Below, piece by piece: positions 25,148 to 34,723 of a stretch of DNA of 64,000 bases; the first letter of the stretch is position 1, and each line of letters starts with the position of its first letter. The notes beneath the pieces were generated by a model. It worked only from the letters and a program-made list of their open reading frames with translations. It was not told where the DNA came from and did no database searches. The stretch lies in the NCBI RefSeq assembly GCF_006494655.1, contig NZ_VHIM01000004.1, forward strand, positions 248,001-312,000, read 5' to 3'. The stretch comes from Arthrobacter agilis. GTDB lineage: Bacteria; Actinomycetota; Actinomycetes; Actinomycetales; Micrococcaceae. A program made the translations under genes and the position numbers.

Positions 25148-25864
25148 GTGACAGCAGGGGTTCCTGACCGTTCGATACCGGACATCGACCGCCGGGGGCT
25201 CCGTGACCAGGTGTACGACCGCATCCTCGACATCCTCCTGTCGAGCGAGATGGAGCCGGGCGCGCGGCTGTCCATCGACACCGTCGCCCGGCAGCTGAAG
25301 GTCTCGCCGACTCCTGTGCGGGAAGCCATGGTGCAGCTCGAACGGACGGGACTCGTGACGAGGGAGGCCTTGAAGGGTTACCGCGTGGCGCCGCCACTCG
25401 TCAGGGAACAGCTGGACGAACTGTTCGAGGCGCGGATCATGCTCGAGGTCGAGGCCGCCCGGCTGGCCGCCCCCAGGGCGTCGACGTTGCTCCCGGAGCT
25501 GCGGCGCGCCCACGAGCATCACCACGTGATGGGCGAGCGCGTCACGGAAGCGATGCGGAGCGGCAGTGTCCCGATCCCCACGATCCACGACTACTTCACC
25601 GCCGACAACGCGTTCCACCTCGTTATCTTCAGGGCCACGGGCAATCGCTACGTACAGGACATGTATGCCGATCTCGGTGCCCTGACGCACCGCATGCGCC
25701 AGGCCGTGATCAGGGGAACCAACGACGTCTCCGAAGCTGCAGCCGAGCACCGGATCATCATCGAGGCCTTCGCGGGCGGTGACCTGACCGCTCCCGTGAG
25801 GGCACTCCGGCAGCACATCGAGGGTGTCCGCGCCCGCTCGCTGAGCGATTCGCCCCCGGACTGA
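25148..25864 (+). CDS. GntR family transcriptional regulator, FadR/FCD type
   Basis: A 238-residue regulator with an N-terminal winged helix (about 18-80; LSIDTVARQLKVSPTPVREAMVQLERTGLV) and a C-terminal all-helical FCD ligand domain carrying the metal/ligand-site residues in FTADNAFHLVIFRATGNRY and AAAEHRIIIEAF. I chose the GTG at 25148 because GGAG lies 6 nt upstream; two TTG codons 6 and 12 nt earlier are alternatives. The SDR gene starts 65 bp downstream, so it may control a sugar-acid or small-acid catabolic step. The 209 bp upstream show no obvious operator. Confidence 0.9.
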   Translation: MTAGVPDRSIPDIDRRGLRDQVYDRILDILLSSEMEPGARLSIDTVARQLKVSPTPVREAMVQLERTGLVTREALKGYRVAPPLVREQLDELFEARIMLEVEAARLAAPRASTLLPELRRAHEHHHVMGERVTEAMRSGSVPIPTIHDYFTADNAFHLVIFRATGNRYVQDMYADLGALTHRMRQAVIRGTNDVSEAAAEHRIIIEAFAGGDLTAPVRALRQHIEGVRARSLSDSPPD

Positions 25865-25929
25865 CGTCCGCCCCGCCGCTCCTATAGGATTCGACGCAAC
25901 GCCGTCCACCCTTCCCAAGGAGTACTCCC

Positions 25930-26700
25930 GTGGCACCAGCATTTCCCGACTCACGGTCCGTCATCCTCACCGGCGCAGCGTCCCCCCGCGGGATCGGCCG
26001 CGCGTCCGCCCACTACCTCGCCGGCCTGGGGTGGAACATCGGCATCATCGACCTCGACGACGCCGCGGCGAAGGCGGTGGCCGAGGAGATCGCCGCCGAG
26101 CACGGCGTGGTCGCGGCCGGCGCCGGCGCGAACGTGGCGCGGGAACCCGAGGTGCGCGCGGCGTTCGACAGCCTCGAGGCGGCGCTGCCGCAGGTCGTCG
26201 CCCTCGTGAATCTCGCGGGCGTCTCGAGCCCGGTGCCCTACCTCGAGGTGACCTCCGAGGAGTGGGAGCGCGTGATGGGCATCAACATGAACGGCGTGCA
26301 CTATGCGACCCGCCGTGCCGTGGAATCCATGGTCGAGAACGGGGTGGGGCGCGTGGTGAACCTGTCCTCCGTCTCGGCGCAGCGCGGGGGCGGCACCTTC
26401 TCGAAGACGGTGTACTCCGCCGCGAAAGCCGGTGTCATCGGGTTCACGCGTTCGGTGGCCCGGGAGCTCGGCCACGCGGGGATCACGGTGAACGCGATCT
26501 CGCCCGGCCCCATCGACACGGACATCATGGGGGGCACCCTCACCGAGGAGCGCAAGACCGCCATGGCGGCCGACGGCGTCCTGCCGCGTATCGGGACGCC
26601 GCGGGACATCGCCGCCGCGATCGCGTACCTCATCAGCGAGGACGCGGGTTTCGTGACGGGCCAGACGCTGAACGTCGACGGCGGCCTCTACATGCACTGA
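25930..26700 (+). CDS. Short-chain dehydrogenase/reductase (FabG-like)
   Basis: A 256-residue classical SDR: cofactor motif TGAASPRGIG (15-24), LVNLAGVSS, and catalytic Ser in NLSSVSAQRGG with Tyr-x-x-x-Lys YSAAK. PGPIDTDIM is the typical cofactor loop and the protein ends TGQTLNVDGGLYMH. The aspartate after the second strand (IIDLDD) predicts NAD(H) preference. GTG at 25930 has AAGGAG 7 nt upstream, and TATAGGAT at 25883-25890 resembles a -10, so it can be expressed independently of the GntR gene. Substrate not predictable. Confidence 0.92.
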   Translation: MAPAFPDSRSVILTGAASPRGIGRASAHYLAGLGWNIGIIDLDDAAAKAVAEEIAAEHGVVAAGAGANVAREPEVRAAFDSLEAALPQVVALVNLAGVSSPVPYLEVTSEEWERVMGINMNGVHYATRRAVESMVENGVGRVVNLSSVSAQRGGGTFSKTVYSAAKAGVIGFTRSVARELGHAGITVNAISPGPIDTDIMGGTLTEERKTAMAADGVLPRIGTPRDIAAAIAYLISEDAGFVTGQTLNVDGGLYMH

Positions 26701-26704
26701 CGCG

Positions 26705-26734
26705 CCACCGGGGCTAAGAGGGGGCCGCCGGTGG
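26705..26734. terminator. Weak hairpin between convergent SDR and mrpG
   Basis: CCACCGG (26705-26711) and CCGGTGG (26728-26734) can pair over a 16-nt loop. It lies between two converging genes but lacks a U-tract, so it is only a candidate. Confidence 0.3.
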
Positions 26735-26748
26735 GGCGATCGGGGCGG

Positions 26749-27204
26749 TCAGGCCTCCGACCGGTCCGGAGGTCCTGCGGTCGGGCTGTCGTCCTGCCCT
26801 GCCGGGCTCCCGGCGGTCCCGGCGGTCCTGGCACGATCGTCTCCGGCGGCGCGCCCGTCCACCTCGTCCGCAGCCTTCGCCACGATGTCGTCCAGCTCGT
26901 CCAGCGTCAGGAGCTCCCGCTGGAGGTGGCGTGTCCGGTATCCCGCGCGGCCCACCATGTGCGCGGAGACAGGACTCGTGAGCAGCTGGAAGATCCAGCA
27001 CAGCACGAGGATCGGGACGAGGACCCAGCTCCCGTTCTCGACGGCGAGCGCCAGGAGGAAGAGGAGAAGACCGAGGACCTGCGGCTTCGTCGCGGCGTGC
27101 ATCCGCGAGAGCAGGTCGGGGAAGCGCGTCAGGCCGATACCCGCCGCGAGGGACATGAGGGCCCCGCCGATCAGGAGCACGGAGACGATGACGTCCTGGA
27201 CCAT
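26749..27204 (-). CDS. mrpG: Mrp Na+/H+ antiporter subunit G
   Basis: A 151-residue MnhG/PhaG subunit: three membrane helices in the first 95 residues with the family block LTRFPDLLSRMHAATKPQVLG. The C-terminal 55 residues are polar and rich in Ala, Asp and Gly, longer than in most homologues. It is the last of six co-directional genes that build the multi-subunit antiporter, with a 4-nt gap after mrpF. Mrp complexes expel sodium at alkaline pH. Confidence 0.93.
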   Translation of the reverse strand: MVQDVIVSVLLIGGALMSLAAGIGLTRFPDLLSRMHAATKPQVLGLLLFLLALAVENGSWVLVPILVLCWIFQLLTSPVSAHMVGRAGYRTRHLQRELLTLDELDDIVAKAADEVDGRAAGDDRARTAGTAGSPAGQDDSPTAGPPDRSEA

Positions 27205-27208
27205 GGTG

Positions 27209-27466
27209 CTACTTCCTGTCCGTGACGAAGCGGGCCACCGTGACCGAACCGACGAACCCGATCAGCGACACGGCGACGAGCAGGATCAGGTGATCGAGGT
27301 GGCGGTTGACCACCATGTCGAGGACCAGTGCCGCGCCGATGATCGCGAGGACGACGTCGAGCGCCAGCACCCGATCGAGGATGGACGGCCCTCGGACGGC
27401 GCGGTACAGCGCGAGGGCCGCGGCGATGCCGAGGATCCCCCCGACGAGGTATGTGACGGTGGTCAT
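27209..27466 (-). CDS. mrpF: Mrp Na+/H+ antiporter subunit F
   Basis: An 85-residue MnhF subunit with three membrane helices and the conserved RAVRGPSILDRVLALDVVLA loop. In other bacteria this subunit is needed for complex assembly and has been tied to sodium and bile-salt handling. The ATG overlaps the mrpE stop (ATGA at 27463-27466), giving translational coupling. Confidence 0.94.
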   Translation of the reverse strand: MTTVTYLVGGILGIAAALALYRAVRGPSILDRVLALDVVLAIIGAALVLDMVVNRHLDHLILLVAVSLIGFVGSVTVARFVTDRK

Positions 27467-28011
27467 CGGCGCGCCTCCTCGGCGCGGAGTGACGCGAGAT
27501 CAGCCCTGGTGCCCATGATCCGGACGAGCCACGCCTCGGTGGCGAGGACATCCCGCCGCACCACCTCGGCGTCCTCGGACGAGGTCACATTGAGGCAGTG
27601 CAGGTAGAGCGTCGACGTGGATCGGTCGACCTCCAGCACGAGCGACCCGGGGATCAGGGAGATGGCGTGTCCGGTCGCCGTGACGAGGAAGTCCGAATGG
27701 CTGCGCAGCTCCACCGCGACGACGGCGTTCCGGAGCCTCGGCCCCCGGGTGAGGGCCAGCCAGAAGACCTCCGCACTGGCAGCGACCAGTTTGACCAGGA
27801 AACGCCCGATGAAGGGGATCAGCCACAGGATGTTGAAGCGGCCGGTCAGTTCGACGGGCGGCAGGTAGAAGACGTTCACCACCACGTACGCGATGATCGC
27901 CCCGAACACCAGGGTGCCGGCGCTGAAGTCCTGCCAGAGCGCTCCCCAGACCAGGACGAGCCAGATGACGAGGGGCAGTTCGGTGATGAGGGGAATCCGT
28001 TGGCGGCTCAT
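27463..28011 (-). CDS. mrpE: Mrp Na+/H+ antiporter subunit E
   Basis: A 182-residue MnhE subunit: two to three membrane helices at the N-terminus and a soluble domain with NAVVAVELRSHSDFLVTATGHAISLIPGSLVLEVD, the family signature region (shown in its middle part). Its ATG overlaps the mrpD stop (ATGA at 28008-28011). MrpE is not a channel but is required for full activity of the complex. Confidence 0.93.
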   Translation of the reverse strand: MSRQRIPLITELPLVIWLVLVWGALWQDFSAGTLVFGAIIAYVVVNVFYLPPVELTGRFNILWLIPFIGRFLVKLVAASAEVFWLALTRGPRLRNAVVAVELRSHSDFLVTATGHAISLIPGSLVLEVDRSTSTLYLHCLNVTSSEDAEVVRRDVLATEAWLVRIMGTRADLASLRAEEARR

Positions 28012-29618
28012 CCGTCCGCCCCGGGTCCGAGCACGGCCTCGATGTAGGGCGTGCGATCGAGCATCTCCTGAGCCGCGTCGTCACTGAGCGTGAAGAGCGG
28101 CCCGGCGAGGACCGTCAGTGCCAGTCCGAGGCCCACGAGCCCGATCGTGGGGCCGGTCATGGTGGGCGGCAGCAGGGTCACCGGGTTCCGGCCCGAGAAG
28201 CGGCCCGTCGCCTCCCCGGTCACATGGCGTGAGGTGCCGACGCTCGATCCGTCCGCCTTGCTCGCGAGCAGGATGGGGTCAGGATCCTCGGCGTCACCGG
28301 GGCTTCGCCAGAACGCCCTGTTCCACACACGGGCCATGACCAGGAGCGTCAGCAGGCTGGTGGCCACGCCTCCCGCGACGAGGACATAGGCCAGGGGCGT
28401 GCCGAGCTCCACCCCGGCCTGGAAGAGTCCCAGCTTGCCGATGAACCCGGAGAAGGGCGGAATGCCCGCCAGGTTCATCGCAGGAATGAAGAACAGGACC
28501 CCGAGCAGCGGCGAGAGCCTCGCGAGTCCGCCGAGCCGGTCCACGTTCGCGGTCCCGCCCCGTCGCTCGATCAGGCCCGTGACGAGGAACAGGCTCGTCT
28601 GCACCGTGATGTGGTGCGCCACGTAGTAGACGGCGGCTCCGAGACCCACCCGCGACGAGATGGCAAGGCCGAACACCATGTAGCCGATGTGACTCACCAG
28701 GGTGAAGGAGAGCAGACGCTTGATGTCCGATTGCGCCAGGGCTCCGAGGATCCCGACGATCATCGTCAGCAGGGCCACCACCATCAGCAGCGAATTGATG
28801 CGGTCCCCCGGGAAGAGGAGGGTCTCCACGCGCACCATCGCGTACACGCCCACCTTGGTGAGGAGGCCGGCGAACACCGCCGTGACGGGCGCGGGCGCCG
28901 TGGGGTAGGAGTCCGGGAGCCAGAAGGAGAGCGGGAACACCGCGGCCTTGATGCCGAACGCCACGAGCAGCATGAGGTGGAGCACCATCTGCGTCGCCGG
29001 GTCGACGGTCTCCAGTTTCACCGCGAGGTCCGCCAGGTTGATGGTGCCGGTGGCCCCGTAGATCATGGCGATCGCGATGAGGAACAGCATGGACGAGACC
29101 ACGCTCACGACGACGTAGGTGACGCCCGCGCGGATCCGCGGCGCCGTGCCGCCGAGGGTCATGAGCACGTAGCTCGCGGTGAGCAGGATCTCGAACCCGA
29201 CGTAGAGGTTGAACAGGTCCCCCGTGAGGAAGGCGTTGGACACCCCCGCCACCAGGATCAGGTAGGTGGGATGGAAGATCGACACCGGACCGTCCTCGTC
29301 GCCGTCGGCCATGCCCTGCCCTGCGGCGTACACGAGCACCGCCAGGCTGACCGCGGAGGAGATGACCAGCATCAGCGCGGAGAACTGATCCACGACCAGC
29401 ACGATCCCGAACGGCGCGGACCATCCCCCGAGATGCACCGCCTGCGTCCCGGCGGAGGGTGCGGCGAGGAGCATCACCACCTCGATGAGCAGTGTGATGC
29501 TGAGCGTCGTGATGCTCACCGCGCGCCGGGCCCGGGAATGGCGGATGAGGATGAAGGTGACGGCCGCGCCGAGGAAGGGCAGGACGACGGCGAGGGGGGC
29601 CAGCTCGGCGGCGGTCAT
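28008..29618 (-). CDS. mrpD: Mrp Na+/H+ antiporter subunit D
   Basis: A 536-residue proton-translocating subunit homologous to NuoN/NuoM. It has about fourteen helices and the proton-channel core: the Glu in NLYVGFEILLTASY, the Lys in AFGIKAAVFPLSFWLPDSYPTAP and GLLTKVGVYAM, and SDIKRLLSFTLVSHIGYMVFG. The C-terminal loop (residues about 450-490) is long and polar. Overlaps of 4 nt with mrpC and mrpE show tight operon structure. Confidence 0.95.
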   Translation of the reverse strand: MTAAELAPLAVVLPFLGAAVTFILIRHSRARRAVSITTLSITLLIEVVMLLAAPSAGTQAVHLGGWSAPFGIVLVVDQFSALMLVISSAVSLAVLVYAAGQGMADGDEDGPVSIFHPTYLILVAGVSNAFLTGDLFNLYVGFEILLTASYVLMTLGGTAPRIRAGVTYVVVSVVSSMLFLIAIAMIYGATGTINLADLAVKLETVDPATQMVLHLMLLVAFGIKAAVFPLSFWLPDSYPTAPAPVTAVFAGLLTKVGVYAMVRVETLLFPGDRINSLLMVVALLTMIVGILGALAQSDIKRLLSFTLVSHIGYMVFGLAISSRVGLGAAVYYVAHHITVQTSLFLVTGLIERRGGTANVDRLGGLARLSPLLGVLFFIPAMNLAGIPPFSGFIGKLGLFQAGVELGTPLAYVLVAGGVATSLLTLLVMARVWNRAFWRSPGDAEDPDPILLASKADGSSVGTSRHVTGEATGRFSGRNPVTLLPPTMTGPTIGLVGLGLALTVLAGPLFTLSDDAAQEMLDRTPYIEAVLGPGADG

Positions 29619-30187
29619 CGGGGCTCCCCGCCCGGGCGCTTCTGCGTGGCGGTGGGATCAGGACGGCCGGCACCGCCGCCGTTTCGGGATGCGGCCCCGC
29701 CGACGGCGTCGGCACCCCGGGTATCCCGGATGTCTGCGGTGGCCTCGGCGTCGCCGAGCGCTCCTGCGTCGACGGCGGTGAATTCGGAGGTGTCTGCAGG
29801 GATGTCGGCGTCGTCCTCGTAGTCGTAGCTGCTCTGGTCCGCCACGCGGCGATCCTCGGGATCGTCCTGGACGGCGTCCTCGCGCCCCAGCACCCAGGAG
29901 CGGTAGATGATGCCGAGCATGAAGGCCGTCACCGCGAAGGTGATGACGATCGCCGTGAGGATCAGGGCCTGCGGCAGGCTGTCCGTGTAGTCCTCGGCGG
30001 GCCGACCCTCGACGTACAGGGGCGACTGACCGGCACCTCCGCTCATGGCGAGGATCAGGATGTTCGCCCCGTTGCCGATCAGGATCAGGCCGAGGAGGAC
30101 CCGGGTGAGGCTGCGTTCGAGCAGCAGGTAGATGCCCGCGGCGAAGAAGGCGGCCATGAGCACGATCAGCGTGATGTTGACGGTCAC
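29615..30187 (-). CDS. mrpC: Mrp Na+/H+ antiporter subunit C
   Basis: A 190-residue MnhC/NuoK-like subunit. Three membrane helices fill the first 105 residues (GIYLLLERSLTRVLLGLILIGNGANILIL, AEDYTDSLPQALILTAIVI, FAVTAFMLGIIYR). The remaining 85 residues are an acidic and Gly/Ala-rich tail not seen in typical 110-residue homologues. GTG start overlaps the mrpA stop (GTGA at 30184-30187). Confidence 0.94.
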   Translation of the reverse strand: MTVNITLIVLMAAFFAAGIYLLLERSLTRVLLGLILIGNGANILILAMSGGAGQSPLYVEGRPAEDYTDSLPQALILTAIVITFAVTAFMLGIIYRSWVLGREDAVQDDPEDRRVADQSSYDYEDDADIPADTSEFTAVDAGALGDAEATADIRDTRGADAVGGAASRNGGGAGRPDPTATQKRPGGEPR

Positions 30188-33180
30188 GGCTGCACTCCTT
30201 CGACGGTGGGCGGGACCAGCGCATCAGCGCCGAGGTCCTCCTCGACGGGCTGCTGGTCCTCGCTGCGCTGATCGATCTCGGAGCCCAGGCTTCGCAGCAC
30301 GTCCAGGACGAGCCCGACGACGATGATGTAGACGCCGATGTCGAAGATGGTGGACGTCACGAACTTCACGTCGCCGAAGACCGGCAGCCAGAACTCGAGG
30401 ATGTAGCTCTCGAGCACCGCACCGCCGAGGAACAGGGGCGTTGCGGCGGTGAGCGTGACGATGGCGAGTCCTACCCCGAGGAGCGTCCCGGCGCTCACGG
30501 GACTGGCCTCCGCCAATTCGAAGCGCCCTCCCGCCAGGTAGCGGATGGCGAGCGCCAGGCCCGCCGTCAGCCCGCCGGCGAAGCCGCCGCCGGGAAGATT
30601 GTGGCCTGCGATGAGCAGGTAGACCGAGAGCAGGATCATCGTGTGGAAGAGCAGCCGGGTGATCACCTCGAAGATGATCGAGCGGCGCTCCGGGGCGAGC
30701 GTCCGTCCCGCGACGAGCCACGGATCGCGGCTCACGTTGGCGAACCGTGCTGCCAGCTCGCGCGCGGCACCCGCGCGTCCGCCGGCATCCAGCGGCTCCT
30801 GGCCGCGGTCCACCGAGCCGTCCTCCACGCCGTCGGCCCGGCGCCGATCGTCCCCCCGGCTGCGGATGAAGATGAGGCTGGCGATGCCCGTCGCGGCGAT
30901 GGCGAGCACGGTGATCTCCCCGAAGGTGTCCCACGCCCGGATGTCCACGAGCAGCACGTTGACGGCGTTGGCCCCTCCGCCGTCGTCGTAGGCCAGCTTC
31001 GGGTATGCGAGCGAGATGGGAGCCGCGTTCCTCGACGCCATGGCGGACATGGCGATGACCGCCATGATGCTGCCGAAGGCGATTCCCAGGCCGGCCCGGA
31101 GCAGGCGGTGACGGCTGCCCTCCCGGTTCCAGAGCCTGGCGGGCAGGGATCGCAGGGCGAGCACGAAGGCGACGAGCACGATCGTCTCGACGAGCATCTG
31201 CGTCAGGGCGAGATCCGGCGCCCCGTGGAGGGCGTAGATGATGGCCATCCCGTATCCGGTGATCCCGACCATGAGGACGGCCATGAAGCGCTTGGTGGAC
31301 CGGAGTGCGGCGAGGATTCCCACGAGGATCACCGCGGCGGCGATGATCTGCGCCGGGGAATCGGCGACCCGGAAGGCGTCGGGCCTCGGCGCCTCGAAGA
31401 TGATCAGTGCCGCGAGCGGTGTGATGACCGCCGTGCTCAGGATGATGAACAGGTAGAAGGCCAGGGAGCCCCGCTGCGTGCGGCCCGTGATCCACACCGC
31501 GACGTCGTCGAGGACACCGATGATCGATCGGTAGACCACCTCCGCCTCGCGGACGCGGGGCAGGCGCCCCTGCACGCGCTCGAACGGCACGCGGAGGAGG
31601 TACAGGGCCGCACCGGCGGCGAGGGTGACGGCCGAGAGCAGGAGCGCCGGCGTGAAGCCGTGCCAGAGGGCGAGATGCGGCGGAGCGCTGTCCCCCGGGA
31701 ACAGGGACGCGTAGGGCTGCGCGACGGCGTCGAGCGGCACGGGCCAGACGCCGAACAGGACGGACGCGGCGGCCAGCACGGCGGGCGCCACCAGGAAGGA
31801 CGTGCGGACCGGGGTGAAGTCGGTCCGGGGGATGCCTGCTTCAGTGCGAAGGCACCCCCGGACGAACCGTGCGCTGTAGGCGAAGGTGAGGACGGACCCC
31901 AGGACTACCCCGCCGAGCAGGAGGGTGCCGATCAGCCCGTCCTCGGCCCGGTGGACGAAGGCCTCGTACACCGATTCCTTCGCCACGAAGCCGAGTAACG
32001 GGGGGACGCCGGCCATCGATCCGGCCGCGACGAGGGCGACGGCGAAGAGCACGGGTGACGCCGCACCGACCCCGGACAGCACACGCAGGTCCCGTGTCCC
32101 CGCGTGGTGGTCGATGACCCCGACCACCAGGAACAGCGTGGCTTTGAAGAAGCCGTGCGCGAGCAGCAGCCCGAGGCCTGCGATCGCGCCGTCCCGCCCG
32201 CCGAGGCCCACCACCATCACCAGGAACCCGAGCTGGCTCACCGTGCCGTAAGCGAGCACGAGCTTCAGATCCGTCTGCCGCAGCGCCCGCCAGCCGCCGA
32301 GCAAAATCGTCGCCATGCCGAGGACGAGGATCACCGGGTACCAGAATTCCGTCTCGCCGAACCCCGGGGCGAAGCGCGCCACGAGGTAGACGCCGGCCTT
32401 CACCATCGCAGCCGCGTGGAGGTAGGCGCTGACGGGGGTCGGTGCGGCCATCGCCCCGGGCAGCCAGAAGTGGAAGGGCACGAGGGCGGATTTCGTGATC
32501 GCACCCACGAGGACGAGTGCGACGGCGATGTCGATCAACGGGCCCTCGGCGACGAGTGCCCCGGCACCCGCCAGGATCTCGGAGATCCGGTAGGTGCCCG
32601 CCGTCTGACCGATCATCACGAGACCGACGAGCATGGCGAGGCCACCGAAGGTCGTCAGGATGAGGGCCTGCAGAGCCGACCGCCGCGCCGAGAGCCGCTG
32701 CCGCGAGTACCCGATGAGGAGGTAGGACAGGATAGTCGTCAGTTCCCAGAAGATGAACATGAGGATCAGGTCGTCCGCCAGGACCAGACCGAACATGGCC
32801 GCCGCGAACGCGAGCAGTTGCGCACCGAACGCCCCGAGGTCGGGGTCGTCGCTCTTGAAGTAGCGCGCGCAGTAGAAGAGCACGAGCGCCCCCACGCCGA
32901 GGATCAGGATGCAGAGCACTGCCGCCAGCGCATCCAGGCGGAAGGCGAGCTCGAGCTGGAGACTGGGGATCCAGGGAACAGTGACCGACGGCGGAGCATC
33001 GGGTTGTCCTGGACCTGCGCCCTGATCGGAGGACAGCACGACGGGCAGACGCACGAGGAGCCAGAGGAAGCCTGCGGCCGGTGCGGCGGCCAGCACGAAG
33101 AAGGCGGATCTGCCGAGCCGGGAGAACAGGACGGGCGCCACGAGTGCCACGGCGAACATCGCGATCAGCACGGTGAGCAT
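30184..33180 (-). CDS. mrpA: Mrp Na+/H+ antiporter subunit A fused to subunit B
   Basis: A 998-residue fusion. Residues 1 to about 770 are MrpA (NuoL-like proton channel with FIFWELTTILSYLLIGY and FHFWLPGAMAAPTPVSAYLHAA), followed by the MrpA C-terminal helices with HGAPDLALTQMLVETIVLVAFVL. A polar linker (about 775-825) leads to a MrpB domain (LLFHTMILLSVYLLIAGHNLPGGGFAGGL and later helices). This explains the missing separate mrpB. First gene of the operon; ATG at 33180. The 154-bp gap to the divergent UMF1-type gene must hold its promoter; none is clear-cut. Confidence 0.95.
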   Translation of the reverse strand: MLTVLIAMFAVALVAPVLFSRLGRSAFFVLAAAPAAGFLWLLVRLPVVLSSDQGAGPGQPDAPPSVTVPWIPSLQLELAFRLDALAAVLCILILGVGALVLFYCARYFKSDDPDLGAFGAQLLAFAAAMFGLVLADDLILMFIFWELTTILSYLLIGYSRQRLSARRSALQALILTTFGGLAMLVGLVMIGQTAGTYRISEILAGAGALVAEGPLIDIAVALVLVGAITKSALVPFHFWLPGAMAAPTPVSAYLHAAAMVKAGVYLVARFAPGFGETEFWYPVILVLGMATILLGGWRALRQTDLKLVLAYGTVSQLGFLVMVVGLGGRDGAIAGLGLLLAHGFFKATLFLVVGVIDHHAGTRDLRVLSGVGAASPVLFAVALVAAGSMAGVPPLLGFVAKESVYEAFVHRAEDGLIGTLLLGGVVLGSVLTFAYSARFVRGCLRTEAGIPRTDFTPVRTSFLVAPAVLAAASVLFGVWPVPLDAVAQPYASLFPGDSAPPHLALWHGFTPALLLSAVTLAAGAALYLLRVPFERVQGRLPRVREAEVVYRSIIGVLDDVAVWITGRTQRGSLAFYLFIILSTAVITPLAALIIFEAPRPDAFRVADSPAQIIAAAVILVGILAALRSTKRFMAVLMVGITGYGMAIIYALHGAPDLALTQMLVETIVLVAFVLALRSLPARLWNREGSRHRLLRAGLGIAFGSIMAVIAMSAMASRNAAPISLAYPKLAYDDGGGANAVNVLLVDIRAWDTFGEITVLAIAATGIASLIFIRSRGDDRRRADGVEDGSVDRGQEPLDAGGRAGAARELAARFANVSRDPWLVAGRTLAPERRSIIFEVITRLLFHTMILLSVYLLIAGHNLPGGGFAGGLTAGLALAIRYLAGGRFELAEASPVSAGTLLGVGLAIVTLTAATPLFLGGAVLESYILEFWLPVFGDVKFVTSTIFDIGVYIIVVGLVLDVLRSLGSEIDQRSEDQQPVEEDLGADALVPPTVEGVQP

Positions 33181-33321
33181 GGGCGTCGATCTTCCACTGG
33201 CCGGGTCGGTCGGGCAGCTCCCATTCTAGCGAAGGAATCGATTCGTCCTTCCCTCGAGGACGGGCATGCTTCCCGTCCGCCGCGCCGCACGGCAGGCGGC
33301 GTCGCAGGCGTCATCCGGCGC

Positions 33322-33327
33322 TAGCAT
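33322..33327 (+). promoter_or_regulatory. -10 hexamer of putative leaderless transcript (UMF1-like gene)
   Basis: TAGCAT ends 7 nt before the ATG at 33335. Confidence 0.5.
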
Positions 33328-33334
33328 TCACCGT

Positions 33335-34723
33335 ATGAGTACGCATCAGCGGGCACCGCAGCCGGCCGGAGCGCCCGCACCTCGTCCCACCGTGGGGTCC
33401 GGCCGCATCTTCAGCCGTCCCGTTCTCGCGTGGGCGTCGTGGGACTGGGGTTCGGCGGCCTTCAACGCCGTGATGACGACCTTCGTGTTCACGGTGTATC
33501 TGACGTCCGAGGCCTTCGGTGGGGAGGAACGCGCGTCCCAGGTACTCGGGTGGGGACTCGCCGTCGCGGGCCTGCTGATCGCGCTCCTCGCTCCCGTCAC
33601 CGGCCAGCGCTCCGACAGGGGCGGTCGCCGGAAGTTGTGGCTCGGCGTCAACAGTCTGATCGTCGCCGTGCTCACGGCGCTGTGCTTCTTCGTGTTCCCG
33701 AGCCCCGAGATGCTGATCCTCGGTGTTGCGTTGATCGCCGCGGCCAACATCTTCTTCGAGTTCGCCGGTGTGAACTACAACGCGATGCTGTCCCAGATCT
33801 CGACGCCCGCGACAGTGGGACGGGTCAGTGGCTTCGGCTGGGCCATGGGGTACGTGGGCGGGATCGTCGCGCTCGTGGTGGTGCTCGTCGTGTTCATCCA
33901 GCCGGTCGTCGACTGGGCCGGTGCCTCGAGCGAGAACGGGCTGAACATCCGCCTCGTCGCCGTCTTCTCCGCGCTGTGGTTCGCGGCCTTCGCCGTGCCC
34001 GTGATGTTCGCGGTACCCGAGATGCCGCGCAGGGCCGCGACGGTGCGGATCGGGTTCCTCGCGTCCTACGGGCTGCTCGCGCGCCGCGTCAGGGCCATCT
34101 ATCGGGACAGTCCCCACACCATCTACTTCCTCCTGGCCAGCGCCATCTTCCGCGACGGCCTCGCGGCGGTCTTCACCTTCGGCGGCATCCTCGCGGCCGG
34201 CGCCTTCGGATTCCCGCCCGGCATGGTGATCGTCTTCGCGATCGCCGCGAACGTGATCGCGGCGATCGGCGCCGTCGTCGGCGGATTCCTCGATGACCGG
34301 GTCGGGCCGAAGAGCGTCATCACGGGCGCCCTGGTGGGTCTGCTCGTCGCGGGAACGGCCATCCTGCTGCTGGGCACGGCAACGTATTCCTTCTTCGGCA
34401 TCGAATGGACCTCGGATACCACGTTCTGGGTGTTCGGCCTGCTGCTCACACTGTTCGTGGGACCGGCCCAGGCGTCGTCGCGCGCCTACCTCGCACGCCT
34501 GGCACCGGTGGGAGACGAGGCCGAGCTCTTCGGGCTGTACGCCACCACGGGACGTGCGGTCAGCTTCCTCGCACCGACGCTCTTCGCCCTGTGCATCGGG
34601 ATCTTCGGCTCACAGCTGTACGGCGTGATCGGAATCCTCGTGGTCCTGCTCGCCGGTCTCCTCGTCCTGCTGCCGGTCAAGCCACCCGCCCGCGTGACGC
34701 GCGCCGTCGTCCCGAAGATCTGA
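33335..34723 (+). CDS. UMF1/Atg22-like major facilitator superfamily transporter
   Basis: A 462-residue MFS protein with twelve membrane helices after a proline-rich N-terminus. The early WASWDWGSAAFNAVMTTFVFTVYL and GQRSDRGGRRKLWL loop match the UMF1 (Atg22-like) subfamily. Substrates of bacterial UMF1 proteins are poorly known; yeast Atg22 effluxes amino acids from vacuoles. The start at 33335 is selected over an upstream in-frame ATG because TAGCAT precedes it and the extension (RRAARQAAS) lacks any function. It is divergent from the Mrp operon. Confidence 0.88.
   Translation: MSTHQRAPQPAGAPAPRPTVGSGRIFSRPVLAWASWDWGSAAFNAVMTTFVFTVYLTSEAFGGEERASQVLGWGLAVAGLLIALLAPVTGQRSDRGGRRKLWLGVNSLIVAVLTALCFFVFPSPEMLILGVALIAAANIFFEFAGVNYNAMLSQISTPATVGRVSGFGWAMGYVGGIVALVVVLVVFIQPVVDWAGASSENGLNIRLVAVFSALWFAAFAVPVMFAVPEMPRRAATVRIGFLASYGLLARRVRAIYRDSPHTIYFLLASAIFRDGLAAVFTFGGILAAGAFGFPPGMVIVFAIAANVIAAIGAVVGGFLDDRVGPKSVITGALVGLLVAGTAILLLGTATYSFFGIEWTSDTTFWVFGLLLTLFVGPAQASSRAYLARLAPVGDEAELFGLYATTGRAVSFLAPTLFALCIGIFGSQLYGVIGILVVLLAGLLVLLPVKPPARVTRAVVPKI

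Noticed and set aside
30601..33324. Two long frames antisense to mrpA
   Set aside because: Codon use and residue content (Glu/Asp/Gly/His-rich) are typical antisense artefacts of membrane protein genes; no start site or motif.
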